A DNA stretch of 36,120 bases, taken from positions 1 through 36,120 of the forward strand of contig JALSGO010000169.1 of NCBI GenBank assembly GCA_026982655.1, given 5' to 3'. Both the position numbers and the translations under genes were made by a program. The notes below the pieces were generated by a model. It had not been told where the DNA came from. It ran no database searches and saw only the letters and a program-made list of their open reading frames with translations. Below are positions 28,398 to 36,120 of the stretch, piece after piece. This DNA comes from Candidatus Bipolaricaulota bacterium. GTDB lineage: Bacteria; Bipolaricaulota; Bipolaricaulia; RBG-16-55-9. Position 1 is the first letter of the stretch; every line of letters starts with the position of its first letter.

Positions 28398-29726
28398 TCA
28401 GCGGTACTCCATCGTCTCGCACAGGAACTCCGACTTGCCCCGCTCGCTCCCGTCCGGGTCGCCGTAGCGGCAGCGATCGACCACCTGCCCGTCGGCGTCC
28501 TTCAGAACGGCGGTGTCCTCGCCGTTGTCCCAGATCTGGGTGCGCGCGTCCCAGTAGAGTTGGGTAGCGGTGTCCTCCCCGCGGCCCGTGTAAACGGTGA
28601 CCCGCTCCCCGGCCCGCAGCGTAAAGCCCTCGGGGAAGCGGAAGACGTGGCTGGCCACCCCCCGATCGCCCAGCTCGTCGGCCAGCGTCCAGCCCGTGAA
28701 GTCCACCTCCCCCGCATTCACGCGCAGGACGACCCACTCGCCGTTCTTGTTCTCGTTGTCGTCCCCCTCGGCGTCGTAGTGGATGAGCTCGATCACCACG
28801 CGCTTTCCGCTTGGGGGCTCCGGTTCCGGCGGTGGGGGCTGCGGGGAGGGAGGCGGGCCTTGGACGTCCCCGACGATCACGGTCTTGCTCGTCCGCCCCA
28901 CGGCCCCGCCGTCGTCCGTCACCGTGAGCGTCACGGTATAGACCCCCTCTTGGGCATAGACGTGCTCGATGAGGGGCTCCGTCACGCTCTCTTGGGTCCC
29001 ATCCCCGAAGTCCCAACGGTAGCGCACGATCCTCCCGTCGGGGTCCGTGGAGGGGGAAGCGTCGAAGCGGACGGGCTCGCCGGGCTGGGGCCTTGCGGGG
29101 GTGACCTCGAACGCCGCCCGCGGCGGCTCGTTCCCCGTAGGCGAGGAGGACTCCGGGCAGGCGCCCCACAGGCCCCGCTCGGCCTCCCTCGCCTCCCGGG
29201 CCAGCTCCGCGAAGAGCGAGCCGTAGCGCAGCGTGCCCCCCAAGGGGTGCTCGGTGGCCGCGCGCACGAACCCCTGGGAGATGAGAACGGCGTTCACCAT
29301 CGCAAGCCCTTTGGGGTCGAGGTAGACGTAGGCCCACAGGTTCCCCCGCTCGTCCCGCCCGCCCCGTTCGTCGAGTTCGAGCCAGACCGTGCGGTTGATG
29401 ACCAGATCGCGGTTGTAGAGCGTGGCCTCCGGCCCGAAGCAGTCGGCAGGGGTAGGGGCCGGGGCGTCCACGCCCAGGTACTTCACGGTCTCGACGGCCC
29501 CCGTGTACAAAAGCACCCGAAGGGTGCCGCCGTCGAAGACGCGGGAGACCTCGCCCACCAGCTCGGGCGGCGGGTTCGGCGGGAGCGCCCGCCCGCCCCC
29601 GCTCAGCCCAAGCCCGAATAGTGCCCCCAGCCCCACGAGCGAGAAGGACACCAGGAGGAGCCGAAGGCCCGGCCCCCGACTCCTCCCGAGATCCCTTGGT
29701 GGTCGCGCAAGGTGCCGTCTGCTCAT
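28398..29726 (-). CDS. Secreted SNase-like (degenerate) / PKD / lamin-tail-domain protein
   Basis: A 442-residue exported protein: basic N-terminus and hydrophobic segment (about 21-46), a staphylococcal-nuclease-like domain (about 57-190), a PKD domain (about 205-286; FDASPSTDPDGRIVRYRWDFGDG), a proline linker and a C-terminal lamin-tail domain (about 308-438; ELIHYDAEGDDNENKNGEWV, FTGWTLAD, AGERVTVYTGRG). In the nuclease domain Asp65 and Asp87 remain, but residues equivalent to SNase Arg35, Glu43 and Arg87 read Lys82, Ala90 and Asn129. Catalysis is therefore unlikely; the fold may bind nucleic acid or another ligand. PKD and lamin-tail domains are common cell-surface binding modules. It starts 7 bp after the beta-helix gene. 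Confidence 0.85.
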   Translation of the reverse strand: MSRRHLARPPRDLGRSRGPGLRLLLVSFSLVGLGALFGLGLSGGGRALPPNPPPELVGEVSRVFDGGTLRVLLYTGAVETVKYLGVDAPAPTPADCFGPEATLYNRDLVINRTVWLELDERGGRDERGNLWAYVYLDPKGLAMVNAVLISQGFVRAATEHPLGGTLRYGSLFAELAREAREAERGLWGACPESSSPTGNEPPRAAFEVTPARPQPGEPVRFDASPSTDPDGRIVRYRWDFGDGTQESVTEPLIEHVYAQEGVYTVTLTVTDDGGAVGRTSKTVIVGDVQGPPPSPQPPPPEPEPPSGKRVVIELIHYDAEGDDNENKNGEWVVLRVNAGEVDFTGWTLADELGDRGVASHVFRFPEGFTLRAGERVTVYTGRGEDTATQLYWDARTQIWDNGEDTAVLKDADGQVVDRCRYGDPDGSERGKSEFLCETMEYR

Positions 29727-29733
29727 AGAGAAA

Positions 29734-32700
29734 CTATCCGCAGCGGCCCTTGAGGTTGTCCGAGACGTCCCGACCGTTGCCCTGGATGAGGTTCCCCTTG
29801 CAGGCCACCGTCGAAGCTGGATCGGCGAAGATCCCGAACTGCCGGTTCTCCTTGATTTGCGTCTCGCGGATGCTCCCCAACGACTCGAGGAGGTGGATGC
29901 CGTCCTCGGCGTTGGCCGTCACCAGGCTGCGGACCATGGTCAAGGAGGAGCGGCTCTGGGCCATCACCCCGTGGGCCGCGTTGCCCACCACGTCCACCTC
30001 GCGGAGGCTGGCGGAGGAACTATCGAGCAAGACGCCCTCGGCGGCGTTGTTCTGGACTTTCCCGCCGATCATGAGGAGCGCGGAGCGGCTCAAGATCGCC
30101 AGACCGCGGCCTCGGTTGTCGGCCACTTCGGTGTTGCGCACGGAGGCCACGGCGCTCTCCAGCTGCAAGCCCCCTTGGGCGTTCCCCTTCACGGAGCTGT
30201 CGAAGAGGCGAAGCGCCGAGCTCTGCCGGGTGAAGATCCCCCAGCCGCCGTTGTCCACCACGCGGCTTGCGCCCACGCTCGCCGGGGAGTTCACCAACAG
30301 CAACCCTTCCTCGGGGTGGCCCGCGACCTCGGAGTTCGTGACGGTCACGGTCGAGTCCTGGGCGTCGATCCCCTTGCCGCCGTTGTCCCGAACGGCGCTC
30401 TGGTCGAGGACGTCCGCGGAGCTTCCCCGCAGGACGAGCCCGCCCCCGGCGTTGTTCCTGACCGTCGTGGCGGTGAGCCCCACGGTGGCGCTCTGGGCCG
30501 AGACGCCCTTGCCTTGGTTGTCGGAGATCTCGCCGTCCGCGAGGTCCAGGGAGCTTTCCACCAGGCGCACCCCGTCGTCCGGGTGGCCCACAATAGCGCT
30601 CGCGCTCATCGAGATCGTGGACTGCTGTGCCAACAGCCCCACGCCGCCGTTGTTTTCTATGCGCGTGGTGCGGATGTCCGCCTTGGAGTCCACCAACACC
30701 AGGCCTTCGGCCCCGTGGTCCTGGAGGGTGGTGGCGCTCAGGCTCACGGTGGCCGTCTGGGCGTCGATCCCGCGGCCTTGGTTGTTCTGGAGGGTGCTGC
30801 TGCGCACGTCCGCGGAGCTGTTTACGAGTTTTACGCCTTCGGCGGGGTGGCCCGCGATCGTGCTGCTGATGAGCGTGATCCGGGATCGCTCCTGGGCCGC
30901 CACCCCCGCGCCGCGGTTGTTCTCCAGGGTGCCGTCCGTGACCGTGGCCGAGGAGCGGGTGAGCGAGATCCCGTCGGCCCCGTTGTTCCGGAACGTCACG
31001 CTCTGGAGCGTCAGCTTCCCGTCCTCGGCGCGCAGCCCTTGGGCCCCGTTGCCCTCCACGGTCGTCTCCTGGATCTTGGCCGAGCCGGAGAGCACGAGCA
31101 CCCCCTCCTGCGGGTGGTTCCGGATTTGGGCCCCGTCCGAGGTCGTCAGCGTCGAGAGCTCCACCCGCACGCCCACGCCGCCGTTTCGGTCGATGGCCGT
31201 CCCCCGCAGGTCCGCCGCGGAGTCCTTAAGGGAGATCCCGTCCTTCCCGTTCCCGGCCACGCTCCCGCCGGAGGCGATCACCGTGGAGCGCTCTTCGGCG
31301 AAGATCCCGAAGCCCCGGTTGTCCGTGATCGCGGACTCATTAAGATCGGCCACGGAGCCCGTAAGGTGGAGGGCGTCGTCGGGGTGGCCCGCGATCGCCG
31401 TCCCGATGAGCGTGATCTGGGAGTTCTCGGCGGCGATGGCCTTCCCGCGGTTGGCCGTGAGGGTGCTCGTGCGGATGTCCACGGAACTGTCCGAGGCGAA
31501 GAGCCCGTCGCCGTCGTTGTTCGCCAGCGAGCTGTCTTTCAGAACGACCTCCGAGCTGTCCTGGGCGACGATGCCGCGGGCGGCGTTCTCCTCCACCCGG
31601 CTCGCTTCGAGGTCGGCCTTGGAGTTCGCGAGCGTGATCCCCTCGGCCCCGTTGCGGACGATCTCGCTCTCGAACGCGGTGGCGATGGAGTCGGCAAGCG
31701 CCAGCCCCGCGCCCCGGTTGCCCGTCACCCGGCTTGTATCGAGCTCCGCCGCGCTGTCGATGAGCGTTACGCCCTCTTGGGGGTGGCCCGAGACCTCGCT
31801 GTTCTCTAGGAGCTTCACGGCGGAGTTCTCCGCCCAGACGCCCACGGCTTGATTGTCGATCACCTGGGTGCCCCGGAGGTCCGCGGAGGAGTCCTTCAGC
31901 TTGACCCCGCCTTGGGGGTGCCCCGCGATCTGCGAGCCGATCAGGACGGCCCGCGAGCGCTCGGAAGCGTCCACGCCGACCCCCTGGTTGCCCTGGATCT
32001 GGCTGCCCTCCACGGCGGCCTGGGAACTCGTGAGCACCACGCCGCTGTCCCCGTTCTGGGAGACGGTGGCGTTGATGAGGGATGCCTTCCCCAGCTCCGC
32101 GCGGACGCCCGCGCCTCGGTTGCCCGTCACCTGCGAGTCGCGAAGCTCTCCGGAGCTGTTTAGGAGTTTGACGCCGTCGCTCCCGTTGTCGGCGACCACA
32201 GAGCCCGTCATCGCGCTCACGGAGCTCCGCGCCAGGAGGCCCTCCTTGGCGTTGCTCTGGAGTTGGCTCCGGCTCATCTCCAGCGCGGAGTTGTTCAGTC
32301 GGATGCCCTGATCGGGGTGGCCCGACACCGCGCTCCCCCGCATCTCGATCGTGGAGCGGGCGGCGTCCACGCCCACCTCGCCGTTGTCCGTGATCTGGGT
32401 GTTGGCCACGTCCGCGGTGGAGTTGAGGAGGTTGAGCCCGTCCTTGCCGTTGGTGCGCACGAAGCTGTCAAACAACCTCAGCGTGGAGACCTCGGAGCTT
32501 ATGCCGTGGCTCTGGTTCTGCTCCACGGTGCTCGTCCCGATCTCCGCCGAGCTGTTCTCGAGGTGGACGCCCTCCTCGGGGTGCCCGGCCACGGCGCTGT
32601 CGAGCATCGTGAGGCCCGAGTTGTCGAAGGCGTGGACGCCCTTGGCCCCGTTGCTCAAAATCCGGCTCCCGAAGACGTCCGCGGTGCTGTTCGCCAGCTC

Positions 32701-35667
32701 CACGCCGGTGCGCCCGTTGGTTTGCACGAGCATCGCGGTAAGAGTCGCCTTGGAGCGTACGGCTCCTAGGCCGCGGCCTTGGTTGTTCTCGACGGTGCTG
32801 TCGCTCAGATCCGCGGAGCTGTTGCTTAAAAAGACCCCGTCGTCGGGGTGGTCGGCGATCAAGGTGCGGTCCCCCACGATCACCACGGACGTCTCGGCGT
32901 GGATGCCCTTGCCGCCGTTGGCCACGATCTGCGTCGAGGAGATGTCCGTGGAGGCGTTCGTGAGGTTCACCCCGTCTTTCCCGTTGCGGGAGATCTCGCT
33001 GCTCACCACGACGGAGCGGGCCTGGCGGACCTCCACCACGCCGTAGCCCTGGTTGTCCACCACGCGGGTGGTGGACATGTCGAGCAGCGAGTTCTCCAGC
33101 GCGATCCCGTTGTCCGGGTGCAAATGGATCAAGCTGTCCGTGATGGCGGCGGTGGAGTCGATGGCCTCGACGCCGTCGTCGCCGTTGCTCGCGATCTCCG
33201 TCCCGGAGATGTCCGCCACGCTCGTGTGGAGGAAGACCCCGTCCTGGCCGTTCTCCGTGACGAAGCTGTCTAGGACGGCCAGCTGCGAGTTGTTCTCCGC
33301 GTTGACCCCGTGGCCTCGGTTCTGGGTGATCGTGCTGGTGTCCACGGTGCCCGTGGAATCGTCGAGGTGCATCCCGTCCTGTGGGTGGCCTTGGATCAGG
33401 CTTTGGGCCTGCACGGTGACGCTCGATCGCTGCAGGGCGTTCACGCCGATCCCGTTGTTGCCGAGGATGCGGGAGTTGGTGATCTCGCCCGCGGAGGCGA
33501 CGAGCTGCACCCCGTGGCTCCCGTTCTGGGAGACCTCGGAGTCCTCGACGATGAGCTTCGAGTCGGCCTCGGCTTGGATCCCGCGGCCCCGGTTCTGGGT
33601 GATCGTGCTGCTCCGCACCGTACCCGTGGAGTCGTGGAGGAAGAGGCCGTCCTGCGGGTGGCCCTGGATGAGGCTTCCGTCCCGTAGGGTGACGACGGCC
33701 CCTTGGGTGCCGCGCACGCCGTCGCCGTCGTTGTCCCGTACTTTCGAGTTGACGAGGGTGGCCGTGGAGGCGACGACGTTCACGCCGTGGTCCCCGTTCT
33801 CACGGATCTGGGAGCCCGTCACCTCAAGCTCGGAGGAGGCCTCGGCGTGGATCCCGAAGCTCCCGTTCTGGGCGATCGTGCTCTCGGCCACGGAAGCCGT
33901 CGCGCCCGTGAGGAAGATCCCTTCCTTGCCGTTGGAGGAGATCGTGCTCCCCGTTACCGTAAGCTCCGAGGAGGCCTCGGCGTAGATCCCGCGGCTTTGG
34001 TTTTGGGTAATCGTGCTTTGGTCCACGGTGCCCGCGGAGGCGCTGAGCGAGACGCCGTCTTGGGGGTGATCCGAGACCGTGGTGTCCTCCGCGATCGTGA
34101 CCTGGGAGTTCTCCAAGGCGTTTACCCCGATGCCGCCGTTCCGGGCGACGGTGCTGCGGCGGATCTCGGCGGTGGAGTTCACCAAATGCACGCCGTCCTT
34201 GCCGTTCTCGGCGACGGTGCTGTCCGTCACCACCAATTGGGAGGCGGCCTGGGCGAGCGCCCCCATCCCCCGGTTGCGGGCTACGGAGCTTTGGTCCACG
34301 GTGCCGGTGGAGGCCTGCAGCTGGACGCCGTCTTGCCCGTTCTCCTCCACGGCACTGCTCGTGACGGCCAGCTGCCCGCCCTCCACGTAGACGCCGAAGC
34401 CTGTGTTCTGGGCGATCTCGCTTCCGGCGCTCACGGTGGCCGAGGCCCCGTTCACGACGCGCAGCCCGTCCCCCTCGTTCCCGGAGACGGCGCTCCCCGC
34501 CAGGGTGGCCGTAGAGCCGTCCACCCGCACGCCGTGGGTGGGATGGTCCGCGATCCGACTGTCGTCGATCTGAGCCTCGGAGCCCGCGAGCAGAGCGATG
34601 CCCTCGGCCCCGTTGGCCGTCACGATGGCCCCCTTCAGCCGCACGGTTCCCGACTCGGCCCGGATGCCCTGGGCCGCGTTGCCCGTTACGGTGCTGCCGT
34701 CGACCGTAAGCGTTCCTTCGGAGACGAGGGCCCCGACCGTTCCGTTGGACCGCAGAACGCTGCCTGCGGTGACGCTCGCGGAGGAGCCGGGGTCCACTTG
34801 CAATCCCACTTCTTGGTTGTCCTCCACGGTCGCGCCGGAGAGGGTGACCTGAGCGCCGCCGGTGGCGAGCACGCCGATGGGGTGATCCGAGATGACCCCG
34901 CCCGCGATCGTCACGGTCGCGCCCTGGGCCGCCACGCCCCGGCCTCGGTTTTGGGCGATCGTGCTGTTGTTAATCTGAGCACTTCCGCCCCGGAGGAGCA
35001 GGCCGTCGGAGCCGTTGGCCGTCACGGTCGCGCCCTCGAGCACGACCGTAGAGCCGGAGTCGGCGGCCAGTCCCGGACCGTCGTTCTCCCGAATTTCCCC
35101 GCCCTGGACGGTGACCTCGGAGCCCTCGATGAGCAGCCCCGGGCCGGTGAAGCCCTCGATGCGGTTGTTCTCCAGGACGATCTGGCGGTTGCCGCCCTGG
35201 AAGTACACGGCGGAGTCCCCGCGGTCGGCGCTCTCGTTGCGGGTGAAGGTGAAGTTCAGTACGCGCACCCGCTGGCTTCGCACCACGACGAGGGCAAAGG
35301 GTGGGTCGCCCGCCCGGCGGCCGGGTTTCCAAATCACCGGCCCTTGGGTCTCCAAGGTCAGGTTCGACTTGTTCTCCATGCGCACGGATTCTTCGTACTC
35401 CCCTGCTGTGACGACGATCCGATCGCCGGGGTTGGCCAAGTCGACGGCCTCTTGGATCGTCACGCAGTCGAAGGGCACGCGCTTGGGGTTGGCGTCCGCG
35501 CAGCGGAAGCGCGGGGGGAGGGGCGGCTGCGCGACCGCCGGGAAGAAGCTTCCGATCCACACCCCCAGGAGGATCGCCCCAAGGGCCAAAGCCGTCCCGC
35601 TCCGAGCGAGAGGGACCGGAGCCGGTCTCCGTCGTCTGTCGCCGGGCTTGGGAGACTGTACTTTCAT
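29734..35667 (-). CDS. Giant secreted right-handed parallel beta-helix protein
   Basis: A 1,977-residue exported protein with a signal peptide (about 22-47, ending AVAQ). A cap contains Cys56 and Cys68 and TIQEAVDLANPGDRIVVTAGEY, the usual entry of NosD/pectate-lyase-like beta-helices. About 80 consecutive coils of 22-23 residues follow and run to the C-terminal cap with Cys1956 and Cys1976. The coils alternate: one type with NxGxGVxAxxSxL, the next with NGxDGVxLxxSSA or GHPxDGVxL, giving a two-coil unit of about 45 residues (135 bp). Sixteen or so HP coils recur. ATG 35667 is chosen for its signal peptide and an AAAGGGG ribosome site; upstream codons are not protein-like. Binding or surface scaffolding is likely; no catalytic site is seen. 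Confidence 0.92.
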   Translation of the reverse strand: MKVQSPKPGDRRRRPAPVPLARSGTALALGAILLGVWIGSFFPAVAQPPLPPRFRCADANPKRVPFDCVTIQEAVDLANPGDRIVVTAGEYEESVRMENKSNLTLETQGPVIWKPGRRAGDPPFALVVVRSQRVRVLNFTFTRNESADRGDSAVYFQGGNRQIVLENNRIEGFTGPGLLIEGSEVTVQGGEIRENDGPGLAADSGSTVVLEGATVTANGSDGLLLRGGSAQINNSTIAQNRGRGVAAQGATVTIAGGVISDHPIGVLATGGAQVTLSGATVEDNQEVGLQVDPGSSASVTAGSVLRSNGTVGALVSEGTLTVDGSTVTGNAAQGIRAESGTVRLKGAIVTANGAEGIALLAGSEAQIDDSRIADHPTHGVRVDGSTATLAGSAVSGNEGDGLRVVNGASATVSAGSEIAQNTGFGVYVEGGQLAVTSSAVEENGQDGVQLQASTGTVDQSSVARNRGMGALAQAASQLVVTDSTVAENGKDGVHLVNSTAEIRRSTVARNGGIGVNALENSQVTIAEDTTVSDHPQDGVSLSASAGTVDQSTITQNQSRGIYAEASSELTVTGSTISSNGKEGIFLTGATASVAESTIAQNGSFGIHAEASSELEVTGSQIRENGDHGVNVVASTATLVNSKVRDNDGDGVRGTQGAVVTLRDGSLIQGHPQDGLFLHDSTGTVRSSTITQNRGRGIQAEADSKLIVEDSEVSQNGSHGVQLVASAGEITNSRILGNNGIGVNALQRSSVTVQAQSLIQGHPQDGMHLDDSTGTVDTSTITQNRGHGVNAENNSQLAVLDSFVTENGQDGVFLHTSVADISGTEIASNGDDGVEAIDSTAAITDSLIHLHPDNGIALENSLLDMSTTRVVDNQGYGVVEVRQARSVVVSSEISRNGKDGVNLTNASTDISSTQIVANGGKGIHAETSVVIVGDRTLIADHPDDGVFLSNSSADLSDSTVENNQGRGLGAVRSKATLTAMLVQTNGRTGVELANSTADVFGSRILSNGAKGVHAFDNSGLTMLDSAVAGHPEEGVHLENSSAEIGTSTVEQNQSHGISSEVSTLRLFDSFVRTNGKDGLNLLNSTADVANTQITDNGEVGVDAARSTIEMRGSAVSGHPDQGIRLNNSALEMSRSQLQSNAKEGLLARSSVSAMTGSVVADNGSDGVKLLNSSGELRDSQVTGNRGAGVRAELGKASLINATVSQNGDSGVVLTSSQAAVEGSQIQGNQGVGVDASERSRAVLIGSQIAGHPQGGVKLKDSSADLRGTQVIDNQAVGVWAENSAVKLLENSEVSGHPQEGVTLIDSAAELDTSRVTGNRGAGLALADSIATAFESEIVRNGAEGITLANSKADLEASRVEENAARGIVAQDSSEVVLKDSSLANNDGDGLFASDSSVDIRTSTLTANRGKAIAAENSQITLIGTAIAGHPDDALHLTGSVADLNESAITDNRGFGIFAEERSTVIASGGSVAGNGKDGISLKDSAADLRGTAIDRNGGVGVRVELSTLTTSDGAQIRNHPQEGVLVLSGSAKIQETTVEGNGAQGLRAEDGKLTLQSVTFRNNGADGISLTRSSATVTDGTLENNRGAGVAAQERSRITLISSTIAGHPAEGVKLVNSSADVRSSTLQNNQGRGIDAQTATVSLSATTLQDHGAEGLVLVDSKADIRTTRIENNGGVGLLAQQSTISMSASAIVGHPDDGVRLVESSLDLADGEISDNQGKGVSAQSATVGLTATTVRNNAGGGLVLRGSSADVLDQSAVRDNGGKGIDAQDSTVTVTNSEVAGHPEEGLLLVNSPASVGASRVVDNGGWGIFTRQSSALRLFDSSVKGNAQGGLQLESAVASVRNTEVADNRGRGLAILSRSALLMIGGKVQNNAAEGVLLDSSSASLREVDVVGNAAHGVMAQSRSSLTMVRSLVTANAEDGIHLLESLGSIRETQIKENRQFGIFADPASTVACKGNLIQGNGRDVSDNLKGRCG
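29790..35300 (-). repeat. Tandem degenerate repeat of about 68/135 bp encoding beta-helix coils
   Basis: The coding DNA of the beta-helix protein is a continuous array of diverged units. One coil is about 66-69 bp and the two-coil period is about 135 bp (for example 45 residues between successive GHP motifs). This repeat keeps several long reading frames open on the opposite strand, which should not be taken as genes. Confidence 0.85.
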
Positions 35668-35781
35668 GTGCGACCCCTTTCTTCTAGGATTTTTGATCGT
35701 CCCCTTGAGGGAGACACCCTGCTCACGTATGCGGATCCAGGCTCTTCTCCTCAAGAGGGCAGTGTACCCCTTCGAAGGGCA

Positions 35782-36120
35782 GGGAGGCAACCGGTGGCGG
35801 ATCGGGGCTTTGGGCAGGTAGGGTCCCTGCGCTTCCTCGCCGGGCTGAGACGGGCGCTGGGGAGACGGCTCTCCTTCGTGATCCGGCTCCCGGGGAAGCT
35901 CGAGGTCGAACACGCGGGGCGGAAGAGGCTCCGGAGGGAGTAGCCTCTCTCCCCGGGGGGATCTCTCGTCGGAGAGGAGGCAAGAGTGCCGGCGGATCGT
36001 GCGGTGCACCTCCACCACCTCGTGCTGGTGTGGGAGAAAGGACAGGACAGGGCTGAAGGAGCCTTGGTCTCTGGCTACCGATCGGGAGCACTCTCAGGAA
36101 GCGATCCGGCTCTATGGGCG
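35782..36120 (+). pseudogene. Frame-broken IS4-like transposase remnant, cut by the window end
   Basis: Three reading frames in succession read as one transposase. Frame one (35782-35943): PVADRGFGQ, LRFLAGLRRAL, SFVIRLPGKLEVE, then a stop; the ADRGF block is the DDE-region signature of IS4-like transposases. Frame two (from about 35990): RAVHLHHLVLVWEKGQDR. Frame three (from about 36050): LKEPWSLATD and SQEAIRLYGR, which resembles the EPW-LAT and EAxRxYxRR segment preceding the catalytic Glu. Two frameshifts and a stop mean it is decayed, or that this part of the sequence has errors. The start of the element is not visible; 35668-35781 between it and the beta-helix gene shows nothing I can name. 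Confidence 0.6.

Noticed and set aside
29734-35667. CRISPR-like array in the repeated DNA
   Set aside because: Repeats are degenerate, in frame, uninterrupted by spacers and explained by beta-helix coils.
29422-35943. Very long open frames on the plus strand opposite the beta-helix gene (for example 29422-31809 and 33703-35943)
   Set aside because: They are antisense products of the repeated GC-rich coil DNA: composition is Arg/Pro/Ser or Gly/Asp/His repeats with no ribosome site or domain. Only the last part of the second, from 35782, is protein-like (transposase remnant).

Overview
The window is GC-rich, densely packed bacterial chromosome, with genes sharing 4-bp ATGA or GTGA start/stop overlaps. 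Spaced -35/-10 promoters of sigma-70 type are visible at many unit heads. The gene mix points to a deep-branching, probably thermophilic bacterium: a bacterial FabH/PlsX/tRNA-Leu unit and nucleoside ABC importer sit with two proteins best known from Archaea, an archaeal-type NMN adenylyltransferase (NadM) and a PIN-ATPase-KH protein (PINA-like). Candidatus Bipolaricaulota/Acetothermia or a similar lineage would fit, but this is inference; no rRNA or marker gene here settles taxonomy.

Layout. 24-1169: isocitrate/isopropylmalate dehydrogenase family enzyme. 1203-5693 (minus): ferric-iron ABC transporter (ATPase, fused permease, binding protein) behind a strong promoter with a Fur-box-like site, and a Fur-family regulator upstream. 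5825-8373 (plus): pyrF, a membrane-anchored matrixin-like metalloprotease and cytidine deaminase. 8358-16254 (minus): nine genes forming a nucleoside uptake and pentose-phosphate breakdown cluster: deoC, two small conserved-looking proteins, mtnA, a class II aldolase, a BMP-family binding protein, a double ABC ATPase and two permeases. 16354-17942 (plus): SelW/Rdx-like protein, nadM, HD phosphohydrolase. 18061-20434 (plus): an unusual membrane regulator with a C-terminal OmpR-type DNA-binding domain (reading frame broken once), a coupled exported helical protein, and a membrane-anchored cupredoxin-like protein whose promoter carries 11-bp-phased TTGAC repeats. 20467-26084 (minus): heme-oxygenase-fold protein, rtcA, brnTA-type toxin-antitoxin, an SDR with substituted active site, the PINA-like ATPase and a GAF/methionine-sulfoxide-reductase-like protein. 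26196-28366 (plus): tRNA-Leu(GAG), plsX, fabH. 28398-35667 (minus): a 1,977-residue secreted beta-helix protein and a secreted SNase-like/PKD/lamin-tail protein 7 bp downstream. 35782-36120 (plus): a frame-broken transposase remnant running off the window.

The most unusual material is (1) the TM-sensor-TM-wHTH regulator, its coupled exported partner and the phased repeats before the cupredoxin gene, which together look like an undescribed one-component envelope-sensing (perhaps copper/redox) system; (2) brnT-brnA-rtcA, an RNase toxin module 3 bp upstream of an RNA-end cyclase; (3) the giant two-rung-periodic beta-helix plus degenerate nuclease-fold pair; and (4) degenerate hexanucleotide repeats that recur at gene junctions. 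All functional statements come from reading motifs by eye; no database search was run.
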